Positions 7,995-16,690 of a stretch of 64,000 bases of DNA are shown piece after piece (position 1 is the first letter of the stretch; each line of letters starts with the position of its first letter). Under the pieces are notes generated by a model. That model saw only the letters and a list, made by a program, of their open reading frames with translations, was not told the DNA's origin and did no database searches. The stretch spans positions 930,001 through 994,000 of the forward strand of contig NZ_NEJH01000001.1 of NCBI RefSeq assembly GCF_002113025.1, read 5' to 3'. A program made the translations under genes and the position numbers. The stretch is from Pseudomonas sp. B28(2017). Lineage in GTDB: Bacteria; Pseudomonadota; Gammaproteobacteria; Pseudomonadales; Pseudomonadaceae.

Positions 7995-9158
7995 TCAGAG
8001 GTTGCCGTGGTAGGCGTCGGTAATCAGGCGCTCGACATCGCGGGCCGTGGTCAGGCGCGGGTTGACCAGTACGTTACCGCTGCGCATGGAGTCGCTGACC
8101 ATCTGCGGCAGGAACTCCAGATCCACACCCAGTTCGCGGATGGTGGTGGGAATACCGATGGCGCGGTTCAGCGCCACCACCCGCTCCACCGTGCAGGCCG
8201 CAGCCTGCTCCACGCTCAGGGCGGTGACATCGGCCCCTAGGGCGATGGCGATGTCACGGAAGCGCTCCGGGCAGGCTGGAACATTGAACTTGATGACATA
8301 AGGCAGCAGCGCGGCGTTGGCGATACCGTGGGGGATGTTGAACACGCCTCCGAAGGTATGGGAAATCGCGTGCACGTTGCCCAGCTTGGACTGGGAAAAA
8401 GCCACTCCGGCAAGGAACGAGCCCAGCAGCATCTGCTCGCGAGCGGCCATGTCGGTGCCGACGAAACAGCACTTCTCGAGGCTGCCCGCGATCATACGGA
8501 TCGCCTGCAGGGCCATGGCCTGGCTGATTGGGTTGGCCTGACGCGAAACATAGGACTCGATCGCGTGGGTCAGCGCGTCCATGCCGGTGGCGGCCGTGAT
8601 CGAGGCCGGCAGCTTCAAGGTCAGCGCCGGGTCGAGGATCGCCAGGCGCGGGAACAGCTGCGGGCTGATGATGACTGTCTTGAACAACGTCTGCTTGTTG
8701 GTGAACACCGTCGAGGCGGTGCACTCACTGCCGGTGCCGGCGGTAGTCGGGATGGCGAAGATCGGCAGCGGCGGGTTGACCAGCTTGTCGTAGCCTTCGT
8801 AGTCGAGAATGTTGCCTGGGTTGGTGGCCATTGCCGCCACGCCCTTGGCGGTGTCGATGCTGCTGCCACCACCCACGCCGATCACCGCCTTGCAATCATT
8901 CTCGCGCAACAGGCGCACGGCAGCGTCCAGGACGTCGGTACTGGGGTTAGCTTCCACCGCCGAGAAAAGGTGGTAGTCGATGCCGGCCTGCTCCAGGGAT
9001 GCAAAGAAACCACCAAGGATACCGGCATCGATCAAGCCCTGGTCGGTGACCACCAGCAGCGCGCCCTGGACATAGGGCTTGAGCAGCCCGCCGGCCTGGT
9101 TGGCCAAGCCTTCACCGCACTTAGCGAGGGTGGGGAAATGAAACTGGAAGTTGCTCAT
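7995..9158 (-). CDS. Iron-containing alcohol dehydrogenase
   Basis: The 387-residue protein is a group III alcohol dehydrogenase. It has the NAD-binding GVGGGSSID (about residues 94-102) and the four metal ligands Asp194, His198 (GMDALTHAIE), His263 and His277 (HAISHTFGGVFNIPHG). It interconverts an alcohol and an aldehyde or ketone in the cytoplasm. It is first in the minus-strand operon with NIPSNAP and aldehyde dehydrogenase, and its promoter region carries the large palindrome at 9261-9338. GAGGAT precedes the ATG. Confidence 0.9.
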   Translation of the reverse strand: MSNFQFHFPTLAKCGEGLANQAGGLLKPYVQGALLVVTDQGLIDAGILGGFFASLEQAGIDYHLFSAVEANPSTDVLDAAVRLLRENDCKAVIGVGGGSSIDTAKGVAAMATNPGNILDYEGYDKLVNPPLPIFAIPTTAGTGSECTASTVFTNKQTLFKTVIISPQLFPRLAILDPALTLKLPASITAATGMDALTHAIESYVSRQANPISQAMALQAIRMIAGSLEKCCFVGTDMAAREQMLLGSFLAGVAFSQSKLGNVHAISHTFGGVFNIPHGIANAALLPYVIKFNVPACPERFRDIAIALGADVTALSVEQAAACTVERVVALNRAIGIPTTIRELGVDLEFLPQMVSDSMRSGNVLVNPRLTTARDVERLITDAYHGNL

Positions 9159-9467
9159 GGAAGATCCTCTGGCACGTGGAGCCGTGTTGTTATTGTTGAA
9201 CCCGCCGAGCTTCGCGACGGGCCGTGCCTGGGCAATCTAGGGAGGGGGACAGGCGCTGGATAATGAAAAGAGCTGATCCGGGGATAACCATGGCTTATCG
9301 ATAAGCAGCGGTTATCCATGGATCAGCTCTTTTCATTACCTGCTACCCGCCAGGGCTCCAACAATCGGAGCGCACACAGCCCGAGCACGTGGCGGAGGCA
9401 TGGGTAAGCCCGCCGCCGCAGGCTTCGGTTGATGTGCATCCCGATAATCACAAGAACGAGCACTGCG
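9159..9467. promoter_or_regulatory. Divergent promoter region of the dehydrogenase operon and the MFS transporter
   Basis: This 309-base gap separates two divergently transcribed genes. Its dominant feature is the long palindrome at 9261-9338, about 100 bases from the alcohol dehydrogenase start and about 130 from the transporter start. I cannot assign -35/-10 elements with confidence. Confidence 0.5.
9261..9338. promoter_or_regulatory. 78-bp near-perfect palindrome in the divergent promoter
   Basis: All arms share one centre between 9299 and 9300. The core GCTTATCGATAAGC (9293-9306) is perfectly palindromic. GGATAACC (9282-9289) pairs with GGTTATCC (9310-9317). A 19-base outer arm (9261-9279) pairs perfectly with 9320-9338. 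By hand count 34 of 39 pairs match. It lacks a T-run, so a multi-site operator or cruciform is more likely than a terminator. Confidence 0.7.
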
Positions 9468-10768
9468 ATGAAGACCACCGCTTCCCCGGCTGTCCTGACA
9501 CTGGACGCCAACGCCCCCATGACCACGGTGCGCTGGCGCATCTTCCTGATCCTGATGCTGCTCACCGCGATCAACTACATCGACCGCGCCTCGCTGTCGG
9601 TAGCCCTACCGCTGATCGCACCGGAATTCAACCTGACGCCAGCCATGGAGGGGCTGATGCTCAGCGCGTTCTTCTGGTCGTATGCGCTGATGCAGATTCC
9701 CGGTGGCTTGTTGCTGGACCGCTTCCACACGCGCGGCATCATCGGTGCCGCAACCGTCGCCTGGGGTGCTTTCCAGGCGCTCGGCGCAGCCTCGCACCAC
9801 TGGCTGGTGCTGCTGACACGCATCGGCTTGGGTGTGGCCGAATCGCCAATCATGCCCGCCGGCGCCAAGCTCAACAGCTCCTGGCTCACCCCCAATGAGC
9901 GCGGTCGCGGCGCCGTGCTGGTGGACGGCGGCGCCCCATTGGGCAGTGCCCTGGGCGCGATCCTGATCTCCGCGCTGATCGCCTGGCTCGGCTCTTGGCG
10001 CCTGGCCTTCGTGATCGCTGGGGTAGGTACCATCCTGGCTGGCATCCTGGCCTGGAAGTACATCCGCAACCACCCCGGCGAACACCCGGGCGTCAACGAG
10101 GCCGAGCTGCGACATATTACCGAAGGCAACGCCAGCGCTCATGCCGCTGCCGCCAAGATCAGCACTCCCCTGCGCGTGCTACTCAAGGATCGCTCGATCT
10201 TCGCCATGTTCGCCGGCTACAGCTGCATCCTCGCGGTGTTCTACGGCTTGCTGACATGGATGCCCAGCTACCTGCACAAGGCCCACGGCCTGGATATCTC
10301 GGCCATGGGGGGGCGACCTTCATGATCTTCATGTGCGGATTCATCGGCGAACTGGTCGGCGGCTGGATCGGAGACAAATGGCGCGCCAGCGGCGCTTCGC
10401 CGAACCTGGTAATGCGCTCGATGTTCAGTGGCTCGGCACTGGTCGCCGCAGCATGCATCCTCGCCGCCGCTTTTGTCGCCAGCACGGGCCCGGTGATCAT
10501 CCTGTTGTGCGTGGCGATGTTCTTCATCCGCTGGTGTGGCATGTACTGGTGCCTGCCGGCGATCATCGGCGGCCCCTCGCGTACTGGCGTGCTAGGCGGG
10601 GCCATGAACTTCTGCGGCAACATGGCCGGGGTGCTGGTGCCGATCGTCATTGGCCTGATCGTACAGTTCACCGGCGAGTACTTTTTCGCATTGATCTTCT
10701 TTGTCGTTGCGGCGTTGCTGATTGCCCTGTTCTCGAGCCTGATCGACTACCGCGAACGGCAGTTCTGA
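9468..10768 (+). pseudogene. MFS transporter (anion:cation symporter family), frameshifted
   Basis: The first part (to the stop at 10325) and the second part (about 10313-10768, beginning ATFMIFMCGFIGELVGGWIG) together make a normal permease of about 430 residues with 12 helices. The N-terminal motif INYIDRASLSVALPLIAPEF is typical of sugar-acid and carboxylate symporters (glucarate, galactonate, tartrate types). The break is in a run of seven Gs at 10306-10312; eight Gs would restore the normal AMGGATF reading. This may be a real mutation, a slippage switch or a sequencing error. It is divergent to the dehydrogenase operon and probably imports its substrate. ATG 9468 is the likely start. Confidence 0.8.
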
Positions 10769-10776
10769 GTGTGGGC

Positions 10777-10796
10777 GGGGCCGAAACAACGGCCCC
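10777..10796. terminator. Hairpin between convergent genes
   Basis: GGGGCCG and CGGCCCC flank six bases between the MFS stop and the LysR stop. It can serve both strands but has no T-run. Confidence 0.45.
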
Positions 10797-10803
10797 ATTG
10801 CAC

Positions 10804-11724
10804 CTACTGCGCGAGCAACTCGTCCACCAACAATCGCGCCGCATGGGACAACGGCGAAGCCACCCGGTGCACCACCCCGAACGGCTCGCTCAACGCCCGC
10901 AACCGCACCGCCAGCGACACCAGTAAACCGCGCTGCTCGGCGAATGCCGCCACAGTACTGGGTATTACCGCCACCAGGGTGGGGTCTTCTTCCAGCAGCA
11001 TGAACGTGGTGAAGGTGGACGAGGTTTCCAGGGGATAGCGCGGCACTTCTACCCCTGCCTCGCTCAGCTCGCGCTCCAGAGCCTGGCGCATGGGCATGTT
11101 GGCCGGGTAGACGATCCATCGGTAGCGGCTCAGGTCGCCCACGTCCAACGCCTGCGCCCCGGCCAGCGGATGCTGTGGATGGGCCACCACCGCCAGTGGT
11201 TCATGGGCCAGCTCCAGGAAGACATAATCCGCCGCGTTGCGCCCAAGCCCCGGGCGACAGATCGCCAGGTCCAGGCGCCCCTCATCCAGTTGCGCCAACA
11301 GGTTGGCGCTGGTGTTCTCGACGATCTCCACCGCCAGCTGCGGCTGCTTGCGCCGCAGGTGCCCCAGCGCCCCCACCAGTGTCGGTATGGCACCCATGAT
11401 GCTGCCCACCGCCAGGCGCCCGCCCTGGCCTTGCACGATCCCCAGCACCTCGTCGCGCAAATGGCCCAGGTCGCTGTGGATCAACCGTGCATAGCGCACC
11501 ACGCAACGTCCGGCATCATTGGCCACCAGGCCGCTGTGCTGGCGCACGAACAGCGGCACACCAAGAATCTCCTCGACCTCGCGCAACGCTTTGGTTGCCC
11601 CGGGCTGAGAGATGGCCATAGCCTCGGCGGCCTTGTGCAGTGAGCCGCAGCGATCCAGCTCGATGAGCAGACGCAACTGACGCAAACGCAGTCGGGCGAA
11701 AATACTGTCCAGGGATGGAATCAT
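10804..11724 (-). CDS. LysR family regulator (GbpR-like)
   Basis: This 306-residue regulator has an N-terminal helix-turn-helix (RLRQLRLLIELDRCGSLHKA, then ISQPGATKALREVEE) and an effector domain like GbpR, the sugar-responsive LysR subgroup. The ATG at 11724 is preceded by AAGGAG, which overlaps the stop of the upstream LysR gene, so translation of the two is probably coupled. It converges on the MFS gene. Together with the MFS family it points to sugar or sugar-acid sensing. Confidence 0.88.
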   Translation of the reverse strand: MIPSLDSIFARLRLRQLRLLIELDRCGSLHKAAEAMAISQPGATKALREVEEILGVPLFVRQHSGLVANDAGRCVVRYARLIHSDLGHLRDEVLGIVQGQGGRLAVGSIMGAIPTLVGALGHLRRKQPQLAVEIVENTSANLLAQLDEGRLDLAICRPGLGRNAADYVFLELAHEPLAVVAHPQHPLAGAQALDVGDLSRYRWIVYPANMPMRQALERELSEAGVEVPRYPLETSSTFTTFMLLEEDPTLVAVIPSTVAAFAEQRGLLVSLAVRLRALSEPFGVVHRVASPLSHAARLLVDELLAQ

Positions 11725-11731
11725 GATCTCC

Positions 11732-12628
11732 TTAACGCTCCGCACCAGCCAATACGATCTGACGAAACTCGCTCACAATCGGGCGCAGGTCAACACGGTG
11801 CCAGGCTGCCCAAAGGCCGATGCTTTGCTGCAACCACGGCAACTCGCGCAGCACCACTTCAGGGTTGCTGTCGCCGCCAATGCTCTGCTGGATCAGCGCC
11901 AACCCCAAGCCAGCGGACACCAGCCCCAGCGCACTCAATGGTTCGACGGCCTCCAGCCGGATCTGTGGCGCAAAGCCTGCCTCCACGCAACGGGCCATGA
12001 AACGCTCACGCCGGTTGGGGGTCGCGTGCCCGTCGACCATGATCCAGTCCTGCTCGTGCAGATCGACGGGGTCAATCTGCGCCTTGTCTGCCAGTGGGTG
12101 CCCAGAGGGTAGCGCGAGATGGAGCGGGTCTTTGAATACCGGTGTTACCAGCAGATCCAGATCACCCTCCGGTATCGGCTCGCACACCAGCGCGATATCG
12201 AGGCTGCGCTGGCGCAACCCCTCGAATTGCTCCTGGGCCGTCAGGTTGTACAGGGCGATATGGATTCCCGGCCGCTCCTCACGCACCTGGCGCAACGCCT
12301 TGGGCAACACCCCAGCATGGATGGCGTGGTTGACGTAGCCGATGCACAGCCCACCCGACTCGCCCCGGCCCAGCCGGCGGCCGAGTGACTCAAGTCGTTC
12401 GGCGTGTTTCAGCAGGGCCTTGGCCTCGTGCAGGAAGGTGCGCCCATCGGAGGTAATGCGCAGCCGTTGCTGGCTGCGTTCGAACAGCTGCAGGCCCAGG
12501 CGTTCTTCAAGCTGGGCAATTTGCCGGCTGAGCGGCGACTGGGAGATGTGCAGTTGTTCCGCCGCCTTGCCCACGTGTTCGAACTCAGCCACGGCGACGA
12601 AATAACGGAGTTGTCTGAAGTCCAGCAT
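11732..12628 (-). CDS. LysR family regulator (BenM/CatM-like), paralogue of the gene at 3888
   Basis: The 298-residue protein is a LysR regulator with the helix-turn-helix at residues about 3-62 (HISQSPLSRQIAQLEERLG) and an effector domain containing GLCIGYVNHAIHAGVLP and EQFEGLRQRSLDIALVCE. Both stretches are nearly identical in the LysR at 3888-4799. Its stop is seven bases before the next LysR start. The two paralogues sit near the two genes that share the 15-base promoter motif, which suggests that one or both bind it. Confidence 0.9.
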   Translation of the reverse strand: MLDFRQLRYFVAVAEFEHVGKAAEQLHISQSPLSRQIAQLEERLGLQLFERSQQRLRITSDGRTFLHEAKALLKHAERLESLGRRLGRGESGGLCIGYVNHAIHAGVLPKALRQVREERPGIHIALYNLTAQEQFEGLRQRSLDIALVCEPIPEGDLDLLVTPVFKDPLHLALPSGHPLADKAQIDPVDLHEQDWIMVDGHATPNRRERFMARCVEAGFAPQIRLEAVEPLSALGLVSAGLGLALIQQSIGGDSNPEVVLRELPWLQQSIGLWAAWHRVDLRPIVSEFRQIVLAGAER

Positions 12629-12706
12629 ATCAGTCTTCGAAAATGAGCAAGGCCGTGGTTAACGGCGCGCTAAAACACGGTTCGGATGCGGGGCAGGCTG
12701 CTCAGG

Positions 12707-12731
12707 CTTGGGGCCGCTTTGCGGCCCCAAG
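12707..12731. terminator. Perfect 11-bp hairpin downstream of the SRPBCC gene
   Basis: CTTGGGGCCGC and GCGGCCCCAAG flank TTT. The position, eight bases after the SRPBCC stop on the minus strand, fits a transcription end signal, although no T-run follows. Confidence 0.55.
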
Positions 12732-12738
12732 TCATCCA

Positions 12739-13149
12739 TCAACCTTCCAGTGCCTGCTTCAGCGCCGCCAGGCCATCCTGGTAGATGGTGGTGAACATCG
12801 CGGTCGCTTCGGCATCGCTGACACCGACCGGCACAAACGAGCCGGACCATTCCACGCGGGCCCCCTGGCCTGCCGACACCACGCGCAGGGTCGACTGGTA
12901 ATCGCGAACCGGCGCCGGGCCTTGAAGGATGGTGTAGCTGTAGCTGCGCCCGGCTTCGTTGAAATCCAGCAGACGCTCGATGATGGTGTCGCCGTCGATG
13001 CTCTTGAGCGTGCGCACGCGACCGCCTTCGCTTAAGGTGCTTTGCGGAATGAACGGCAGCCAGTCGGGCAGAGCGTCGAAGCCGCCAATCAGTTGCCAGA
13101 CACGGTCGGCATCGATGTGAAGGTCGATGGAAGATTGTGCAGTAGCCAT
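12739..13149 (-). CDS. SRPBCC (polyketide cyclase/MxaD-like) family protein
   Basis: The 136-residue protein has the START-like fold pattern: an N-terminal strand with IDLHIDADRVWQLIGGFD, then DWLPFIPQSTLSEGG, RTLKSIDGDTIIERLL, a long strand region and a C-terminal helix (TIYQDGLAALKQALEG). Such proteins bind small hydrophobic ligands. The ATG at 13149 follows AGGAGA. It lies downstream of the aldo/keto reductase on the same strand with a 72-base gap. Its role is unknown. Confidence 0.85.
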   Translation of the reverse strand: MATAQSSIDLHIDADRVWQLIGGFDALPDWLPFIPQSTLSEGGRVRTLKSIDGDTIIERLLDFNEAGRSYSYTILQGPAPVRDYQSTLRVVSAGQGARVEWSGSFVPVGVSDAEATAMFTTIYQDGLAALKQALEG

Positions 13150-13221
13150 GATGTTTCTCCTGGGGTTCAACCCCGATGATGTGGTAAGGACAGGGCCGCG
13201 GCGCGGCCCCGCAAAGTCATT

Positions 13222-14232
13222 TCAAACAGTTGGAACAGGCGCCAGGGCATTGATCAGCCCTTGCTGTCGCAGGTCGTTCCAGAAGGCGGCGGGGATGACC
13301 GTACTCAGGGCCGCAAGGTCTTCGTTGGCGTGCAGCGGACGGGTCGAGCCCGGGATCGCTGCGACTACGGCCGGGTGGGCCAGGGCGAATTGCAGGGCGG
13401 CGGCCTTGACGTCGACACCATGGGTACGGGCGACCGAGCGGATGCGCTCGAGCTTCTCCAGCACTGGCTGGGTGGCCTTCTGGTATTCGAAGTGCTCGCC
13501 ACCGGCAGTGACGCCAGAGCTGTAAGGACCGCCGACGACGATGCCAACGCCCTGCTCCACTGCTTGCGGCATGACACGTTGCAGGGCGCGGTCGTGGTCC
13601 AGCAGCGAATAACGGCCAGCGAGCAGGAAGCCATCGGGACGCGGCTCGTCCAGGTCGAGGGTCAGCTCGATCGGCTCGACCCGATTCACACCCAGGCCCC
13701 ACGCCTTGATCACGCCTTCTTCACGCAGGCGGGTGAGGACACGGAAGGCCCCTTTGCGTGCGGTCTCGAAACGCTCCAGCCACTCGTCACCATAGAAGTC
13801 CTGGGCGATGTCGTGGATCCAGACGATGTCCAGGCGGTCGGTCTTCAGACGGCGCAGGCTATCCTCGATGGAACGCAGGGTAGCGTCGGCGCTGTAGTCG
13901 TTGACGATGCGGTTGCGGTTGCCGTGTTCGAACAAGCCGCTCTTCTCGCCCAGCTCACGGCTGGTAGGGTCTTCCAGTTCGTCGAGGATGATCCGGCCGA
14001 CCTTGGAGCTGAGCACGTATTCGTCGCGAGGACGACCGACCAGGGCGTTGCCCAGGCGCGATTCGGAGAGGCCGGCACCGTAGAACGGCGCGGTGTCGAA
14101 GTAGCGCACGCCGTTGTTCCAGGCTGCGTCGACAGTGGCTTGTACCTCGGCCTCTGGCACATTGCGAAACATGTTGCCCAGTGGTGCTGTGCCGAAGCCC
14201 AGTGGATTGGCGATAAGGGATTTGAGGTTCAT
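13222..14232 (-). CDS. Aldo/keto reductase (L-fucose/D-threo-aldose 1-dehydrogenase type)
   Basis: This 336-residue aldo/keto reductase has the catalytic tetrad Asp46, Tyr51 (FDTAPFYGAG), Lys77 (LSSKVGRI) and His140 (IVWIHD), and the C-terminal cofactor motif IPGSTRP. Its closest class appears to be the aldose 1-dehydrogenases and pyridoxal 4-dehydrogenase, which oxidise a sugar or aldehyde to a lactone with NAD(P). An operator-like motif shared with the SDR gene lies 78 bases upstream. It leads a two-gene unit with the SRPBCC gene. Confidence 0.88.
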   Translation of the reverse strand: MNLKSLIANPLGFGTAPLGNMFRNVPEAEVQATVDAAWNNGVRYFDTAPFYGAGLSESRLGNALVGRPRDEYVLSSKVGRIILDELEDPTSRELGEKSGLFEHGNRNRIVNDYSADATLRSIEDSLRRLKTDRLDIVWIHDIAQDFYGDEWLERFETARKGAFRVLTRLREEGVIKAWGLGVNRVEPIELTLDLDEPRPDGFLLAGRYSLLDHDRALQRVMPQAVEQGVGIVVGGPYSSGVTAGGEHFEYQKATQPVLEKLERIRSVARTHGVDVKAAALQFALAHPAVVAAIPGSTRPLHANEDLAALSTVIPAAFWNDLRQQGLINALAPVPTV

Positions 14233-14310
14233 CTAATGTTTTCCTGGTAAGGGGAGTCGGTTATGAACTCCGATGGCGGCAATCCTATGCCGCCTCTACC
14301 AAGATCGTCC

Positions 14311-14330
14311 AAGTCATAATTCGACAGACT
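14311..14330 (-). promoter_or_regulatory. Candidate LysR operator of the aldo/keto reductase
   Basis: Read on the minus strand, 14325-14311 is GTCGAATTATGACTT, matching the SDR upstream site in 14 of 15 bases. Here it is part of AGTC-N11-GACT (14312-14330), a dyad with the spacing typical of LysR recognition sites. Confidence 0.5.
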
Positions 14331-14545
14331 TGAGACCTTATAAGCATTACCCACTAAATCATTGTCGCGAATGTGCAGCTCTAGCTTTAGTCGATGAGTT
14401 GAGCCTAGGCATCTGTTCACGGTGCCAACGATGTGAGTGGCAGGTTTTCATGCCTGAGATCAAAAATATGTCTCTGATTACTTATTCAGTAACGGTCGCC
14501 GGACTGAATAAGCCTGAGGAAGCTAACTCTGCCGGGGGGCGCTAA

Positions 14546-14731
14546 CTGCGCTACGCCCGGGCGCTGGAGCCCTTGCAGGCGATGCTCGCCACTTGCAACG
14601 TTGGCGTGCGCGTGTTACGTGATCGGGCCCTGCTATTGTTGGCCTGGAGCGGTGGCGGCCTCCGGCGCTCGGAGGTGATTGGCCTGCAGGTGGAAGACCT
14701 GCGCCGCCTGGATGGCGAAACCTGGCCGGTG
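14546..14731 (+). pseudogene. Tyrosine recombinase/integrase fragment
   Basis: About 60 codons read like the start of the catalytic domain of a phage-type integrase: RDRALLLLAWSGGGLRRSEV followed by IGLQVEDLRRLDGETW. The arginine in LRRSE is in the position of the first catalytic Arg. The similarity stops at about 14731, and the later R-H-R-Y residues are missing. It lies at the left edge of the GNAT/desaturase island and is probably a relic of its insertion. Confidence 0.6.
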
Positions 14732-14839
14732 CGACCAAGGCCTCTTCCGCTTCGACCAGTTGCAAAAGTGGGAGAGTGCCAGCGCGGTTTCCGGGATTCA
14801 CTGCCAGGACGTACCAGGGCGTCGCATATCAAACCCTGA

Positions 14840-15359
14840 ACAACCTCCACCACCGGTTAGTTTCGCTTCCGCTATAGCGTTACCGTAGCTTCGAAAAAAT
14901 TTGTTCCGGAGCTCTCTTGGAAAAACAATCCGTTCTCAAGGTTGAACTAATTATGTTTGAGGAAATGTCCAGGCATCTTCCGACATTCGTCACCGGGGTC
15001 GCACCCAAACGTTTCTATTTAGTTTGGTTATATGGCGATCAACCAGTCTCGGCGCCAGAAAAAGAACAAGCTCCGTGCTATTTGAGAAGGCCGAGCTACT
15101 GGTAAATAACCACTTGAAGCCGGGCATGTTACCCAAGAACGGAACACTCTTAGGCTGCTCCAAAAACCTGAGGGGCAAGTTCTTGGTGAACATGGCGCGT
15201 TGACCAAGCCAGGCCGCTAGCGGCAAAACTTCGCAACACCGAATCGAAGGTACAGGATAAATTCGCCGAATCCATTTGACAGGCCACAATGAGTATCTAT
15301 AGTCGATCTGCGGCTAATTGGAAGGAATCCAGTCTGCCAGAGCTAGAAACAGGAGTTGC
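14840..15359. other. Non-coding or unrecognised stretch at the island border
   Basis: About 520 bases with visibly lower GC than the catabolic region. A 99-codon frame on the minus strand (14990-15289) and a 62-codon frame on the plus strand (14917-15105) overlap, but neither resembles a known family or has a convincing ribosome site. The stretch may contain degraded mobile-element DNA. Confidence 0.4.
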
Positions 15360-15476
15360 ATGATGTATACGATCACGGATGAACTACAGATGAACCGCGA
15401 AAAAGCCTACCAGAACACCCCCGACCACTCGCATATTGACTTTCGCAGAGAGCCACCGCGGCTACCTGCAAGTTGA
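15360..15476 (+). CDS. Possible 38-residue small protein
   Basis: A good CAGGAG lies 6 bases before ATG 15360 (a second ATG follows at once). The frame encodes MMYTITDELQMNREKAYQNT followed by 18 residues ending PPRLPAS and stops at 15476, 90 bases before the GNAT gene. It is polar and charged, with no cysteine, signal peptide or membrane segment. It could be a leader or small partner protein, or chance. No homologue is recognised. Confidence 0.35.
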   Translation: MMYTITDELQMNREKAYQNTPDHSHIDFRREPPRLPAS

Positions 15477-15566
15477 CGCCCCTCTTTTATTGCGTGCGCC
15501 ACTAACGACGCACTGCACTCGCTCGTCACGAATAAAAACCAAACATTAAAAACTTGGTGTGCCGCC

Positions 15567-16625
15567 ATGACCGAAATTAACTATCTGGATCAAGCAGCGA
15601 CCTTTCTCCTAGGCGTCGAGCAGCAATCCCCTGGCTTTATCCTGCGTTCCGGGAGAACCGAGGATGTAAACAGCCTCGCAGAGTTATTTAGTGTTACCTA
15701 TGCGCAAACGACCCATCCCTGCCTGAACCAGATCTATATCTATAACGCGATGATTTCCGGGTTGCAAAAGTGGTTCGTCGTTGAGATCGACTCGCTGATT
15801 GTCGGCTGCTTATGTATCGCCCGCCGCCCCTGGAACCAGTCGTGGGAAGTGTGTTACGGGGTGATACATCCAGACACCCGCAGAGCAGGTCTCATATCCA
15901 GCCTGGTAAGACTCGGCCTGGAAAGTCATTTTACTGAGCCTAACGAGCTGGGGTTCTATATCACTCGGAATATAGCCAGTCACTCGGTCATGAAGAAGAT
16001 AAGAGCGGCCGTGCTAGTGGGCCATGACGGTGGCCCGGATATGGTCGATGGCATAAGGGAATATCACTTGACCGCCATACATCCTCGGACCGCGGACGGC
16101 TTCCGTCATATAGCGCCCTGGTATGCCAGCATATCCGGCACTGAGTTCATAAGCGACTACCTGTATAAGTCACTGAGGCTTGAAGCGGTATCCGATGCTT
16201 ATCCAGCCACCCACCTGACCGGACCACAAGGGACCGATCAGCACGGGGCATTTCTCTACTCCTACGGCACTGCTGCAAAGGCCCTGATGCTGTCCGGTTA
16301 TGTTGGTGCAAGCGAAACGGGGCAGGAAATCATGGATGAACTCAAGGCACTTCTGCAGCACTGGAAACGTGCCGAGTACATCAGTGCCTGTGTTCTTGCC
16401 GACAAACTGGAACTTATCAGCAGCATGATCAGGCTGGGATTCTCGATTACCGCCTACCTCCCCGCTTGGTACCAGCAGGATGGCGCCAGATACGACTGCA
16501 TCTTGCTGGTGCTTCAGGACTTTCCTCAGGTGCCACGAAGCCATGGTTTCGATGCCGAGGTGATGTTCTTTGACCAAGCCTACTCCAGGCTGGCCAGTCA
16601 TCTCTGCAATATCAGCCCCAATTAA
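15567..16625 (+). CDS. GNAT-like acyltransferase with two domain halves
   Basis: In the 352-residue protein, residues about 23-165 show a GNAT pattern: ILRSGRTEDVNSLAELFS, a central strand FVVEIDSLIVGCLCIARR, then VCYGVIHPDTRRAGLISSLV in the acyl-CoA loop position. The C-terminal half ends with MIRLGFSITAYLPAWYQQDG and a terminal strand, as GNAT domains often do, so it may be a degenerate second copy. The probable reaction is acyl transfer to an unknown amine or other acceptor. It is followed 65 bases later by a fatty acid desaturase, which suggests a fatty-acyl product. The ribosome site is weak. Composition is more AT-rich than its neighbours. Confidence 0.7.
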   Translation: MTEINYLDQAATFLLGVEQQSPGFILRSGRTEDVNSLAELFSVTYAQTTHPCLNQIYIYNAMISGLQKWFVVEIDSLIVGCLCIARRPWNQSWEVCYGVIHPDTRRAGLISSLVRLGLESHFTEPNELGFYITRNIASHSVMKKIRAAVLVGHDGGPDMVDGIREYHLTAIHPRTADGFRHIAPWYASISGTEFISDYLYKSLRLEAVSDAYPATHLTGPQGTDQHGAFLYSYGTAAKALMLSGYVGASETGQEIMDELKALLQHWKRAEYISACVLADKLELISSMIRLGFSITAYLPAWYQQDGARYDCILLVLQDFPQVPRSHGFDAEVMFFDQAYSRLASHLCNISPN

Positions 16626-16690
16626 AAACAAACTCTATCTATTCGACCGCCATACATCCCTAGAAAAATGACTATTGGATACTTCAGAAA

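Noticed and set aside
14990..15289. A 99-codon minus-strand frame in the island border
   Set aside because: No recognised family, no convincing ribosome site, and it overlaps a plus-strand frame of equal quality.
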